DNA of 58,165 bases from Candidatus Nitrotoga fabula (GCF_905221025.1 NZ_CAJNBL010000043.1:1-58165); one strand, 5' to 3'; shown: positions 1-10,600, counted from the first letter of the stretch. Numbers and translations are program-made. The notes: generated by a model from the sequence alone, not told the origin.

Positions 1-57
1 CGGTTGTCTGTAAACTTTTAAAGAACAGGCTGCTGTAATTGCATTTGCAATCTACGG

Positions 58-131
<74 letters not shown>

Positions 132-175
132 TCAGCGAAGAATTGAACTATAGCAAGCCCGTTATCCTTTGTCAA

Positions 176-265
176 ACATTATCTCGGAAAACATTATCTC
201 GGAAAACATTATCTCGGAAAACATTATCTCGGAAAACATTATCTCGGAAAACATTATCTCGGAAT
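176..265. repeat. 15-bp tandem repeat, six copies
   Basis: The unit ACATTATCTCGGAAA occurs head to tail at 176-190, 191-205, 206-220, 221-235, 236-250 and 251-265. Five copies are identical and the last differs only in its final base (T for A). There are no spacers, so it is not CRISPR-like. The block lies 45 bp upstream of the 5' end of the initiator tRNA gene, where that gene's promoter would be. The unit length is a multiple of three, so one frame stays open across it, but the ORF has no recognisable start context or homology. Confidence 0.95.
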
Positions 266-596
266 ATTATTATTTCCCCCTCCCGATTTATCAATTCTAA
301 ATAATGAATAATGACTTGAATAGCTTACGTCCGAATATGAAGTGCAACACCTAGATTGTTAAAGAATATCTACCCATGAATTTTATGTCTCACTCTTTAT
401 ATTGGATCTTTTGTTTTAGAATGACTGACCAATCTTTTTTGAAGTCGTTTGAAGTCTTTAACTATTGTATTGAAATTTCGATTATGTTGGTTGAACCCCC
501 CTCGATCAGCCCTTACATGATAGACACGTTCATCTTTCTCAGAATGACTTTAGCTTAGTCTTTATAGGCACTCACTCAATATCCCACAGTATTTGT
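266..596. other. AT-rich intergenic stretch, no gene seen
   Basis: Between the tandem repeat and the fbpA promoter I see only AT-rich sequence. A 60-codon ORF at 376-558 has no Shine-Dalgarno sequence and a composition unlike a real protein. No RNA gene or mobile element end was recognised. Confidence 0.6.
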
Positions 597-629
597 TTGA
601 CCATCCTTAATTTAATAATTATCATTTAC
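597..629 (+). promoter_or_regulatory. fbpA promoter with overlapping Fur-box-like operator
   Basis: A -35 element TTGACC (597-602) and a -10 element TATCAT (620-625) are separated by exactly 17 bp, each matching the sigma-70 consensus at five of six positions. Bases 611-629 match the classical 19-bp Fur box at 13 of 19 positions by hand count, and this window covers the -10 element. Fur-Fe(II) bound here would block RNA polymerase, giving expression of the iron importer only under iron limitation. The fur gene itself lies at the far end of the operon. The regulation is inferred from sequence. Confidence 0.6.
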
Positions 630-697
630 ATATATATTCATGAGTATCTATCTGGATATTACGTTACCTAACATTCGACACCCTGGAGTTGATACAT

Positions 698-1726
698 ATG
701 GACAAATCCCTGCCTTACTTTCAGTGCTTTCGAAACATTATTTTTGCGAGTTTCATCCTTACAGTAACCTTTGCTGCAAATGCAGCCAATGAAATTGTTG
801 TGTACTCTGCACGCAACGAACAACTTATCAAGCCGTTATTTGACGCATATACTAAAGAAACCGGCACAACCATTAAATTCCTCACTGACAAAGAAGGAGC
901 TTTACTGCAGAAACTTAAAGCAGAGGGGGCCAATACGCCGGCTGACATGCTTATTACTGCTGATGCGGGAAACCTTTGGCAAGCGACTAATCTGGGATTA
1001 TTACAACCCGTGCAATCCCAAAAGCTTCTGGATAACATTCCTTCCCATCTCCGCGATCCAGCAAACCAATGGTTCGGCCTATCAGTACGAGCACGCACCA
1101 TCATATACAATAGGGCGAAGGTAAAGCCTTCCGCCCTCTCTACTTACGAAGACTTGGGTAATCCGAAATGGAAAGGGCGACTATGTTTGAGAACATCAAA
1201 ATCTGTTTATAATCAATCATTAGTTGCCACGATGATCCATGAATATGGTGAAGCAAAAACTGAGCAGATCATTAAATCCTGGGTGAATAATCTTGCCACC
1301 TCTCCTATTTCTGATGATTCCAGAGCAATGCTGGCAGTGGTTGCCGGTCAGTGTGATCTCACGATAGCAAACACATACTATTTTGGGGGATTGCTGAAAA
1401 AAAATCCTAAACTGCCACTTGCAATTTTCTGGCCAAATCAAAATATTAAGGACAGTGGCGTACATGTAAATGTTTCAGGAGCTGGCATCACTCGCCACGC
1501 CAAGCATCAAGCAGAAGCAGTTAAATTCCTGGAATGGCTGTCCTCAGACAAAGCACAAAACCTGTTTGCCGATATAAACATGGAATATCCCGTAAACCCG
1601 AAAATAAAACCTGATGCCAAGATTGCGGCATGGGGGCAATTCAAACAAAATCCTACCAATCTAGTTAAAGCAGGTGAATTGCAGGCCACTGCGGTAAAAT
1701 TGATGGATCGTACCGGATATAAATAA
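698..1726 (+). CDS. fbpA: Ferric iron ABC transporter, periplasmic binding protein
   Basis: Periplasmic component of an FbpABC/AfuABC-type Fe(III) importer; it captures ferric iron and delivers it to the permease. The protein is 342 aa from the ATG at 698. A TTG nine bases earlier is less likely because the GGAG at 685-688 is correctly spaced only for the ATG. Residues 1-29 form a signal peptide ending in an Ala-X-Ala site (AANA). The mature protein opens with the typical IVVYSARNE segment. The paired tyrosines at about 227-228 (NTYYFGG) are the iron-ligand pair of this family. It is the first gene of fbpABC, behind a Fur-like operator. Confidence 0.93.
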   Translation: MDKSLPYFQCFRNIIFASFILTVTFAANAANEIVVYSARNEQLIKPLFDAYTKETGTTIKFLTDKEGALLQKLKAEGANTPADMLITADAGNLWQATNLGLLQPVQSQKLLDNIPSHLRDPANQWFGLSVRARTIIYNRAKVKPSALSTYEDLGNPKWKGRLCLRTSKSVYNQSLVATMIHEYGEAKTEQIIKSWVNNLATSPISDDSRAMLAVVAGQCDLTIANTYYFGGLLKKNPKLPLAIFWPNQNIKDSGVHVNVSGAGITRHAKHQAEAVKFLEWLSSDKAQNLFADINMEYPVNPKIKPDAKIAAWGQFKQNPTNLVKAGELQATAVKLMDRTGYK

Positions 1727-1735
1727 ATATTATTG

Positions 1736-3382
1736 ATGCATCACTTACCTAAATCCACTGTAAAGGCGCCCACAGCGGGCGCTTTTACATTTAAATTTCG
1801 ATTCCCAAGCGGCTGGACAATTACAGCAATATTCATTGCCTCGCTGACTTTAATTCCTGTGACGGTGGTAATGTGCTCATTGCTCACACCTGAACGAGAA
1901 ATTTGGTCACATCTCCTACAATTTCAGCTACCTGAATTGATCAGCAATACTTTCTGGCTTGTGCTCGGGGTCGGCTTGGGCGTAGTACTATTAGGTGTTT
2001 CTCTGGCATGGATTACTGCTGTTTGCGAGTTCCCCGGTCGTAGATACTTTTCCTGGGCACTATTATTGCCATTGGCAATCCCAGCCTATGTAACTGCATT
2101 TGTCGCAATTGGCCTACTCGATTTTATCGGCCCTATCCAAACCCTGGCTCGAGAATGGTGGGGATTGACTGAATTTCCTCCAATCCGTTCTAGAGGCGGA
2201 GTAATCGCTGTAATGACTTTAGCACTATATCCCTATGTGTACCTGATTACCCGCAACGCATTTTCAACTCAAGGCAGGCAGGCTCTTGAGGTAGCCCAAT
2301 CCCTCGGACTATCACCAACCGTTGGTTTTTTCCGTGTAGCGCTACCGATGGCACGCCCCTGGATCGCAGGTGGTGCAATGCTGGCCCTTATGGAAACCCT
2401 GGCAGACTTTGGTACTGTTGCCATATTCAACTACGATACTTTCACTACTGCAATATATAAAGCGTGGTTCTCGTTATTTTCGCTACAAGCCGCTTCACAG
2501 CTGGCATCAATTCTGATTGTATTTGTGCTGGTAGTATTGCTGGCAGAACAACAAACCCGAACGCGTATGAACTATACTCAAGCTGGAAAGCACAGTGTAC
2601 AGGCCCGTATCCATCTTTCTAGCACTTGCGCTTGGATGGCTACCGGTTATTGCTTTGCGGTACTTACACTTGGATTTATCGTACCAGTCACTCAATTGCT
2701 ATTGTGGACATTGGAGATCATCGGGCAGGATTTTGATGTACGCTATTTCGATTTTTTCTGGCATTCCTTGATTCTGGCAACTTTTTCTGCATTGCTGGCA
2801 GGATCGTTTTCCCTTCTATTAAGCTATAGCTCACGACAGCGGCCAGGGCTGGCATTACGCATTGCCTCCCGTATTGCCACAATTGGTTACGCTCTCCCGG
2901 GCACAGTACTGGCAGTAGGGGCGTTTGTTCCTGTTGCATGGCTGGATAATCGGCTAATTGCTATGGGCTGGATACAGACCCCTCTTTTACAAGGCTCTTT
3001 AATGGTTATGCTTACAGCATACCTGATCCGTTTTCTGGCGGTCGCTCACAGCCCGATAGATAGCCAAATGCACCGCATCACCCGCAACGTGGATGAAGCA
3101 TCACGTAGCCTGGGCATTTCCGGCAGCCGCCTGATCGCCCGCGTCCATCTGCCCATGCTTAGCGGCAGCCTGCTCACGGCAGCCACTTTAGTATTCGTGG
3201 ATGTAATGAAAGAAATGCCGATTACTCTGATGACCCGCCCTTTTGGATGGGATACACTGGCTGTCCGGGTATTTGAAATGACCGCTGCAGGCGAATGGAA
3301 CCGTGCAGCATTACCCGCCATATCCTTGGTACTAATCGGTCTTGTACCTGTAATTTTGCTAACCAGATACCGATCAAGGTAA
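1736..3382 (+). CDS. fbpB: Ferric iron ABC transporter, fused permease
   Basis: Inner-membrane permease of the iron importer, 548 aa, with two homologous halves of about six transmembrane helices. Each half carries an EAA loop that contacts the ATPase: one with EVAQSLGLS near residue 185, the second with EASRSLGIS near residue 450. This fused two-domain layout is normal for FbpB. The ATG at 1736 follows fbpA by nine bases and has no clear Shine-Dalgarno sequence; the only other in-frame start is the TTG at 1733. The first helix begins near residue 26, so no later start is possible. A strong hairpin lies at codons 9-18 (see separate entry), which may lower permease yield relative to the binding protein. 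Confidence 0.93.
   Translation: MHHLPKSTVKAPTAGAFTFKFRFPSGWTITAIFIASLTLIPVTVVMCSLLTPEREIWSHLLQFQLPELISNTFWLVLGVGLGVVLLGVSLAWITAVCEFPGRRYFSWALLLPLAIPAYVTAFVAIGLLDFIGPIQTLAREWWGLTEFPPIRSRGGVIAVMTLALYPYVYLITRNAFSTQGRQALEVAQSLGLSPTVGFFRVALPMARPWIAGGAMLALMETLADFGTVAIFNYDTFTTAIYKAWFSLFSLQAASQLASILIVFVLVVLLAEQQTRTRMNYTQAGKHSVQARIHLSSTCAWMATGYCFAVLTLGFIVPVTQLLLWTLEIIGQDFDVRYFDFFWHSLILATFSALLAGSFSLLLSYSSRQRPGLALRIASRIATIGYALPGTVLAVGAFVPVAWLDNRLIAMGWIQTPLLQGSLMVMLTAYLIRFLAVAHSPIDSQMHRITRNVDEASRSLGISGSRLIARVHLPMLSGSLLTAATLVFVDVMKEMPITLMTRPFGWDTLAVRVFEMTAAGEWNRAALPAISLVLIGLVPVILLTRYRSR
1760..1788 (+). terminator. Terminator-like hairpin just inside fbpB
   Basis: Bases 1760-1771 (GTAAAGGCGCCC) pair with 1777-1788 (GGGCGCTTTTAC) as a 12-bp stem with one G-T wobble and a 5-base loop ACAGC. 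The distal arm runs into a T-rich sequence. It resembles an intrinsic terminator or a stem that blocks 3' exonuclease, yet it lies inside the open frame of fbpB, 24 bases after its ATG. Partial termination or RNA processing here would give more fbpA than fbpBC message. The structure is seen in the sequence; the function is inferred. Confidence 0.6.
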
Positions 3383-3482
3383 CTTCGTCCTGCTTTCTGC
3401 ATAGTTCAAATGCTGAAAAAACAATACAAATTTTTGAATCTCGACCAAGAAAATTTTTGCCGGACTTAACACCCCAATCACC

Positions 3483-4553
3483 ATGCTACTTGAACTAAAA
3501 CACGTCAGTCAGTCTTACAATTCACGAACCGTGCTGCGCAATCTGTCATTTGCGCTTGACGCAGGGGAAATTGGTTGTCTGCTTGGGCCTTCCGGGTGCG
3601 GCAAGACCACTGTGCTCCGGGCTATCGCTGGATTTGAGCCTATTACCAATGGGGAAATCATTTTAAATGGTCAACAAGTAAGTTCTCCCGGTTTTACCAT
3701 GCCCGCAGAAAAACGACGCATTGGCATGGTATTCCAGGATTACGCACTGTTTCCCCATTTGAACGTAACTGCCAATGTAGGTTTTGGCTTGCATGGACAG
3801 CCCAGAACCCAACGTAATAAACGTGTGGATGAATTGCTACACACTGTCGGCCTTGAAGGGAGTGGACTTGCTTACCCTCATGAACTTTCTGGTGGACAGC
3901 AACAACGGGTTGCTCTGGCCAGAGCACTAGCCCCCTGCCCGAATCTACTATTGATGGATGAGCCTTTTTCCAACCTGGATGTTGATTTGCGCGAAAGACT
4001 CTCGCTTGAAGTACGTGACATCCTTAAACAACAAGGAACAACTGCGATAGTTGTCACTCATGACCAACATGAAGCTTTCGCAATGGGCGACGTTATCGGG
4101 GTCATGCAAAATGGTGAAATCCAGCAGTGGGACAAGGCATATAATTTGTACCATGTACCTGCAAATCGTTTTGTTGCCGATTTTGTCGGCCAAGGGGTTT
4201 TCCTGCCAGGTAAAGTGCTAAATACAAACCAGGTAGAAATTGAACTCGGCCTGCTATATTGTGAAATTCCGGGCAACCGCACTTTAGCAGAACGCAAAGG
4301 CATAAAATGCAAAAACACCACCGTAGAAGTGTTGCTACGCCCGGACGATATCGTACATGATGACGCAAGCCCCTTGCTTGCCTTAGTGGAGCATAAAGCA
4401 TTCCGTGGTGCGGATATCCTTTATACCTTACGCCTGCCTAGCGGAAACCGGGTATTGTCCCTTGTCCCCAGCCATCATGTCCACGCTATTGGCGAACAGA
4501 TCGGGATCCGTCTAGAAGTAGATCATGTAATTACTTTTCCTGTTGATAGCTGA
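3483..4553 (+). CDS. fbpC: Ferric iron ABC transporter, ATP-binding subunit
   Basis: Cytoplasmic ATPase that powers the FbpAB importer, 356 aa. Walker A GPSGCGKT is at 35-42, Q-loop glutamine near 85, signature LSGGQQ at 135-140, Walker B LLLMDE at 155-160, and the switch histidine is in VVTHD near 195. The C-terminal 120 residues form the TOBE-type regulatory domain common to iron, sulfate and polyamine ATPases. It begins 100 bp after fbpB with no obvious Shine-Dalgarno sequence, so it probably depends on operon transcription. It runs convergent with fur, whose 3' end is 129 bp away. Confidence 0.92.
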   Translation: MLLELKHVSQSYNSRTVLRNLSFALDAGEIGCLLGPSGCGKTTVLRAIAGFEPITNGEIILNGQQVSSPGFTMPAEKRRIGMVFQDYALFPHLNVTANVGFGLHGQPRTQRNKRVDELLHTVGLEGSGLAYPHELSGGQQQRVALARALAPCPNLLLMDEPFSNLDVDLRERLSLEVRDILKQQGTTAIVVTHDQHEAFAMGDVIGVMQNGEIQQWDKAYNLYHVPANRFVADFVGQGVFLPGKVLNTNQVEIELGLLYCEIPGNRTLAERKGIKCKNTTVEVLLRPDDIVHDDASPLLALVEHKAFRGADILYTLRLPSGNRVLSLVPSHHVHAIGEQIGIRLEVDHVITFPVDS

Positions 4554-4682
4554 CTACCTGCCCATTAAGTGAAATTGCCTAATCCGAAAATCAAATAGCA
4601 GCCTGATCCTTAACATCGCAAAGTGAATTAAACTTTCCCCGCATCAGAAGTGGTCGTTTCGTTCCCTCCTCCTGAAATACAT

Positions 4683-5108
4683 TTATGACTTGTAAGGGCA
4701 ATTAACCTTGGTACAGTCCGCATAAAGGTAGAGGGCATGATCTCGAATCTTAAAGCCAAGTTCATCTGCGATCTTAATTTGACGCTTTTCAATCGCCGGA
4801 TCATGAAATTCTTCAACCCGACCGCATTGCAAACAAATTAAATGATCATGGTGTCCACCTTTATTCAGCTCAAACACCGCCTTTCCAGTTTCAAAATGAT
4901 GACGAACAAGCAATCCTGCTTGTTCAAACTGTGTAAGTACACGATAAACTGTTGCCAATCCAACATCAAGCCCTTCTTCGATCAGCATCTTATAAACATC
5001 TTCTGCGCTTAAATGCCGTACTGCTGCACTTTCAAACAGATTAAGAATTTTAAGACGGGGCAATGTAGTCTTGAGACCAACAGTCTTAAGGTTGTTTGGT
5101 GTAGACAT
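4683..5108 (-). CDS. fur: Ferric uptake regulator
   Basis: Iron-responsive repressor of 141 aa, the usual length for proteobacterial Fur. The N-terminal winged helix (residues 1-83) contains [12 protein letters not shown] and [18 protein letters not shown], the DNA-recognition helix of Fur. The C-terminal dimerisation domain has the His-rich metal site GGHHDHLIC, the pair CLQC and a second C-x4-C (CTKVNC) for structural zinc. These features separate it from Zur and PerR, although PerR cannot be fully excluded by motif reading. It faces fbpABC, whose promoter holds a Fur-like site, making a compact sensor-importer unit. Confidence 0.93.
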   Translation of the reverse strand: MSTPNNLKTVGLKTTLPRLKILNLFESAAVRHLSAEDVYKMLIEEGLDVGLATVYRVLTQFEQAGLLVRHHFETGKAVFELNKGGHHDHLICLQCGRVEEFHDPAIEKRQIKIADELGFKIRDHALYLYADCTKVNCPYKS

Positions 5109-6166
5109 TGAATTATCCTTTTAAATTTTAATTAAGCAACTGACAACAAGTTCATATTGCCATTGTTAACCCTATGTTGCGATAAATAGCCATGCACAAC
5201 GTACTAGCATCGTACCCGCATATCATCGCTTAATCCAGCCAGGCATAACAATCGTAAGATTAATAAATGCAGTACAACCAACTTCATATTCAGACACAAA
5301 AATTTCTAAATATAAAATACAAACTCGGCCCACATCATGCCTCTTCAAGCCTGTATGGCGAACGTAAAGTTTTGTTCGCTGTTTTACGACAGCCAATACC
5401 CATGTGCAATAAATTTATCCGCAAATTTCATTGTATCCTGTATGCTGACATTGGACGCAATGCCTCGTCCAATGCCAGCTGAAGTGTTGAAGATGGCGAA
5501 AACTCAGCCACCTGCTCTAAAGAACTGCCCCCTACCCAATATGACAGTTGAGGCGTTTGCCGATTTTTTTACGGCTGAAACTGATTTCAGGTTTATTTGC
5601 TACTTTGATTCGGGTAGCATCTATACTCTTAATCTAGGAGTTTTTCCGGAAATAATCAGGCTTACTCATATCCCTTAGAAGATACTTGTCCGGTTTCCGG
5701 TAATATCTGTTTCCCCCTGTAAACCTTCCACTTAGGGAGTCTAAAAAAACGCGCACCGAAACAATCAAGACCAATGATCAAAGTACGTTCACATTGATAC
5801 CAGGCTCACTACCAGAAAATGCTGTACACATAATGATCTGGCATTCATGTACCCGTTTAAAATCCTAATTGCCAGACTTCAAATAACTGAAAGTAGCAGA
5901 CTGAAAAACCAAACTAAATGACCGGTTAAACAGAATCATCCTTCATGCCGGAAGTATACAAGAATTATCCAACCTGATAATACCGATAACTTTATTTTTT
6001 AGCAGCATCAATACATTCGATCCGGATTGTTTCTGACCAGATTAAATAAAACATCAACATAAACAATTAATTATATTTTTCGCAGAAACAAATTAGCAAT
6101 ATTACTTCCCCAAGTAACCACATTGATTAATCAAAAAGCATGATTTAATTTGAAATAACTCTGCCT
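5109..6166. other. 1.06-kb AT-rich region without a recognisable gene
   Basis: Between fur and the efflux operon there is no ORF I can support. The longest candidates, 5267-5482 and 5337-5678 on the plus strand, overlap each other in different frames, lack Shine-Dalgarno sequences, and encode no family I recognise. The region must hold the fur promoter next to 5109. It may be a decayed gene or carry a small RNA, but I see no clear terminator, insertion-sequence ends or duplicated flanks. Confidence 0.5.
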
Positions 6167-7657
6167 TTAGCCATTTCTAGATGGTAATGCACTAATTGTC
6201 TCTTTGGCTCGGGATTGCTGCCAGCCACCACCCATCGCCTTCATCAGATCAGCGACAGCAATACGCTGATCTCGCTCTGCGTCAATTCGATTCAGTTGCG
6301 CCAGCAGATAATTTCTTTCTACATCCAAAAACTCCAGGCGACTTGAAATCCCCACTCGATAGCGAACTTCAGCTTGCTTATGCGCCTTTTCAAGCGCGCT
6401 ACCGCGCGCAGTTTCGGCAACCAGTTTCTGGCGAGCAGTATCTTGTGCCAGCAAAGCCTTGCGCACATCAGTAAAGGCATTTGCAACTGCATATTTATAT
6501 TGCAACAAAGCTTGTTCTCGGCGGGATTCTGCAATCTTTACACCCGACTCAATACGTCCAGCATTAAAAATTGGCTGGGCAACCCCCGCAGCAAATTGAA
6601 AAATACTCGCTGGCCCCGTAAACAAACGAGAAAACGAAATGCTTTCACTCCCAAGATAAGAGGTCAGACTGATAGCAGGGAAAAACTGCGCGCGCGCAAC
6701 TCCAACACGCGCATTCATTGCAATTAAATTTTGTTCTGCTTCCTGAAGATCTGGCCTGCGGAACAATAATTCTGCCGGCAAACCGTCAGGAACCCAAACA
6801 TTCACAAGAGTAGGATGACCACGCTCCAACCTGGCATGCATCAATTCACGTGGCGAACGACCCAACAATAAAGCCAGGCCCGCTTCCAACTGATCTCTAA
6901 CCCCTATAATCATGACAAGTTGCGCTTGGGTATTTTCAGCCTCAGCTTTGGACTGATGCAGATCAAATTCCGAAATAGCACCAACCGCATAACGCTTCTT
7001 GTCCAGGAGCAAACGTTCCTGACGTCCAGCCAGTATTCGACGAATTTCTGATTCTTGGGCATCCGCTGCCAATAAAGAGAAATATTGTTGAGCCACTTGT
7101 GAAGTTAGCGACAGGCGAACCGCATCGATGTTAAATTTCCTGGCAAAAAGATCGGCGCGCGCGGCTTCAGTGGACCGGCGAAATTTTCCCCATAAATCCA
7201 GTTCATAGCTGGCTTGCAGGATGATTCTTGAAAAATCTATGATACGGACTGGTGGAATGAATTGCCCTGGATTAATACTCCGTTTAGTACGGGAATTCGC
7301 TCCATTGACATTGACCTCTGGGTACAAATCCGATTCTGCAATTACCAACTGCGAACGCGCTTCCAATATCTTTGCAACAGCTAACTGGGCATCTACATTA
7401 TGAGCAAGTGCTTCATCCTCAATCTTATCAAGAACCGGATCAGCATATAAACTCCACCACCGTTCTCCTGCAGCCATTACCGGCTTCTTTGCGACTTGAC
7501 TACTCGTAACTGACTTGGTTTCCCAGGATTCAGGCAAATCCATATCCGGACTTTTATAGTCTGGCCCAGCTGCACATGCCACAAGCAAAAACTTGCTGAG
7601 CAGTAGCATGAATAATTTTCTAATTGTTAAAAAATAATTAGTTATGCGCAACTTCAT
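6167..7657 (-). CDS. Outer-membrane efflux lipoprotein, NodT/OprM family
   Basis: TolC-like outer-membrane channel that completes the tripartite RND pump encoded upstream. The frame is open to 7747, but the sensible start is the ATG at 7657: from there the first 28 residues form a lipoprotein signal with lipobox LVAC (Cys28), 13 bp after the pump stop codon. The upstream extension would overlap the pump gene and bury the signal. The protein is 496 aa, with two outer-membrane-efflux repeats containing RRPDLQEAEQNLIAMNARVGVARAQFFP, split here as RRPDL...EAEQNL and ARVGVARAQFFP. It is the last gene of the three-gene efflux operon. Confidence 0.9.
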   Translation of the reverse strand: MKLRITNYFLTIRKLFMLLLSKFLLVACAAGPDYKSPDMDLPESWETKSVTSSQVAKKPVMAAGERWWSLYADPVLDKIEDEALAHNVDAQLAVAKILEARSQLVIAESDLYPEVNVNGANSRTKRSINPGQFIPPVRIIDFSRIILQASYELDLWGKFRRSTEAARADLFARKFNIDAVRLSLTSQVAQQYFSLLAADAQESEIRRILAGRQERLLLDKKRYAVGAISEFDLHQSKAEAENTQAQLVMIIGVRDQLEAGLALLLGRSPRELMHARLERGHPTLVNVWVPDGLPAELLFRRPDLQEAEQNLIAMNARVGVARAQFFPAISLTSYLGSESISFSRLFTGPASIFQFAAGVAQPIFNAGRIESGVKIAESRREQALLQYKYAVANAFTDVRKALLAQDTARQKLVAETARGSALEKAHKQAEVRYRVGISSRLEFLDVERNYLLAQLNRIDAERDQRIAVADLMKAMGGGWQQSRAKETISALPSRNG

Positions 7658-7670
7658 TTCTATGGTTACA

Positions 7671-10600
7671 TCAATTTTTGACTGGAAAACCATTCTTCTC
7701 CGAATACCGGGATATATGTCCCGGGAATATCCGCCGAACAACCACAAAAAATACCGGCACCAAAAATACAGCCAGGACGGTAGCAGCTATCATTCCACCC
7801 ATGACACTCGTACCTATGGCTTGACGGCCATTGGCTCCGGCCCCGGAAGAAATAGCCAATGGCAGAACACCTAAAATAAAGGCAATAGATGTCATCAATA
7901 TCGGCCGGAACCTTAATCTACATGCTTCAAGAGTAGCATCCAGCAGGCTGGCCCCACGTTCCTGCAGATCGCGTGCAAATTCTATGATCAGAATCGCATT
8001 TTTGGCAGACAAGCCAATTATGACAATCAGCCCCACTTTAAAATACACATCATTCGGCATACCTCGCAAAGTCATGGCCAGCAATGCGCCCAGAATGCCA
8101 ATGGGCACTACCAGCAAAACTGCCAATGGAACTGACCAGCTCTCATAAAGCGCAGCAAGACAAAGGAAAACAGCAATTAGTGATAAACCAAAAAGTAATA
8201 TGGCCTGACTACCCGACAGCCGCTCTTCGTAAGAAGTTCCAGACCATTCATACCCAAAGCCTGGAGGAATCTGGCTGGTAATTTTTTCCATTGCTGCCAT
8301 TGCTTCACCGCTGCTATGACCGGGTGCTGCCCCACCAGAAATTTTCATTGATGGCAGTCCATTGTAACGATCCAGTTTGGGCGATCCGGCTTCCCATCGC
8401 TGGGAGGCTATTTCCGACAAGGGCACCATTGCGCCCTGGGCATTACGCACCGGAAGACGCAAAATTTTTTCAGGAGTCATAGCCATACTGGGGTCAGCTT
8501 GCATCTGTACCCGCAGGATACGCCCCTCACGCACAAAATCATTGATATAGGCCACGCCTAATGCTGACTGAAGAGTTTCATTTAAGTCCGCCAAATCGAT
8601 TCCCAGTGCACTTGCCTTGAGATGATCCACATCCAATCTCAGTTGTGGTCCCGCCTCCTGTCCTTCAGGCCGCACTCCAATCAGTGCTGAATTCTGGCTG
8701 GCCAAACCCAAAACCATATTTCGCACCTCAAGTAACTTTTCCCGTCCTTGACCCGAAAGATCCTGCAACCGAAAATCAAATCCGCCAACAGCAGCCAATT
8801 CTGGAATCGGGGGTACATTAATTGGAAAGATCATCGCCTGCTTGATACGCGACAATGTCTTATTAGCACGCTGAACCAATGAAGAAGCAGAATTTTCTGG
8901 CACAGGGCGTGCATCCCAATCCTTGAGCCTGACAAAAGTAATGGCAGCATTCTGCCCACGACCAAAGAAAGAAAAACCAGCCACTCCAATGACATGCTCA
9001 ACTTCAGGCTGCTTTAAATAAAATTTCTCAACCTGCGTCAGAACTTCAATTGTCCGTTCGCGAGTCGAACCTGGAGGCAACTGAATCAAGCTTATAAAAT
9101 AACCCTGATCTTCTTCAGGCAGAAAGCTGGTTGGCAACCGTGCAAAAAGTCCTCCAACCATAACCAATATGACAACATAAATAACAAGATAGAAACCGGT
9201 TCTTTTCAGGACATGTCCCACACCGGATTGATATCGTTGAGTCACCCTGCTAAAAAAACGATTGAACCAACCAAAAAACCCTTTTCTAGCAAGCACCGGG
9301 TGAGTCTGTGTATGCTTCAGCAATGTTGCTGTCAGAGCCGGGGTCAACGTCAATGCCATTAACATTGAAAAAGCAATAGTCAAAATCAATGTTATAGAAA
9401 ATTGTCTATAGATGGTTCCTACAGAACCGCTAAAGAATGCCATCGGGATAAATACCGCAATCAGTACCAGAGTAATCGCAATAATCGCGTTGATAATCTG
9501 CCCCATCGCTTTGCGTGTGGCTTCACGGGCCGACAACCCTTCCTCCGACATGATGCGCTCGACATTTTCTACAACCACAATGGCATCATCCACCACAATG
9601 CCTATGGCCAAGACCATAGCGAATAGCGTTAACGTGTTAATCGAATAACCTAATATGTACAGACCGAGAGTAGCCCCAACAAGAGCAACAGGTACCACAA
9701 TCGCTGGAATGACCGTAGCCCGAAGGTTGCCCAGAAACAAATACATCACTAAAAAGACCAGAACCATCGCTTCTGCCAAAGTTTTTAGAACTTCCTGTAT
9801 GGAGATTTCTACGAACCTGGAAGTATCATATGGAACTATCCAACTGATTCCTTTTGGAAAAGATTTCGATAATTCGGCCATCCTGGCCTTGACTGCCTTG
9901 GCTGTATCCAATGCGTTCGCACCAGGTAACAACCTGATGGCGATCGCCGAAGAAGGCTGCCCGTCAAGACGCGCTGCAACCGAATAATCCTGCGCACCCA
10001 GTTCCACTGTTGCCAGGTCCTTGACTCGGACTGTTGAGCCATCCGAATTGGCGCGCACTATAATGTTGCCGAATTCTTCTGGGTTTGAAAGCCTACCTCT
10101 GGTTACAATCACGGCGTTTAATTGCTGCCCCTTGCTGGCTGGCAACTGTCCAAGCTCCCCTATAGCAAGCTGAATATTTTGCGCCCGCACCGCTCGCGTG
10201 ATATCCCCTGGGGATATACCAAACGCATGAAGCCTTTCTGGATGAAGCCAGATTCGCATCGAATATTCCGTACCAAAAAGTATCCCTTCTCCTACTCCCG
10301 GCACTCTGCGAATGCTTTCCAGCAAGTTCGTGGCTGCATAGCTTCCCAGTGCCACGTTATCCAGACTTTTATCTGGCGAAACCAATGAAACAAACATTAA
10401 GTAGTTTCTCGCAGACTTGGCCACCGTGACCCCCATGCGGCGGACATCCTCAGGCAAACGTGCTTCAGCGCGCTTAATACGATTTTGAGTTTCAACCGAT
10501 GCAATATCCAGATTGGAACCAGCTTCAAAAGTAAGCGTGATTGTGCCACGGCCAAGCTCAGAAGAAGAATCCATATAGAGCAAATGCTCAATACCGTTCA

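Noticed and set aside
176-265. Possible CRISPR array
   Set aside because: Units are contiguous without spacers and only 15 bp long; it is a simple tandem repeat.
5337-5678. A 113-codon frame downstream of fur
   Set aside because: No Shine-Dalgarno sequence, overlaps another frame, unusual composition, nothing recognisable.
9402-9987. Plus-strand frames inside the RND pump gene
   Set aside because: They are antisense shadows of a strongly conserved 1045-aa protein.
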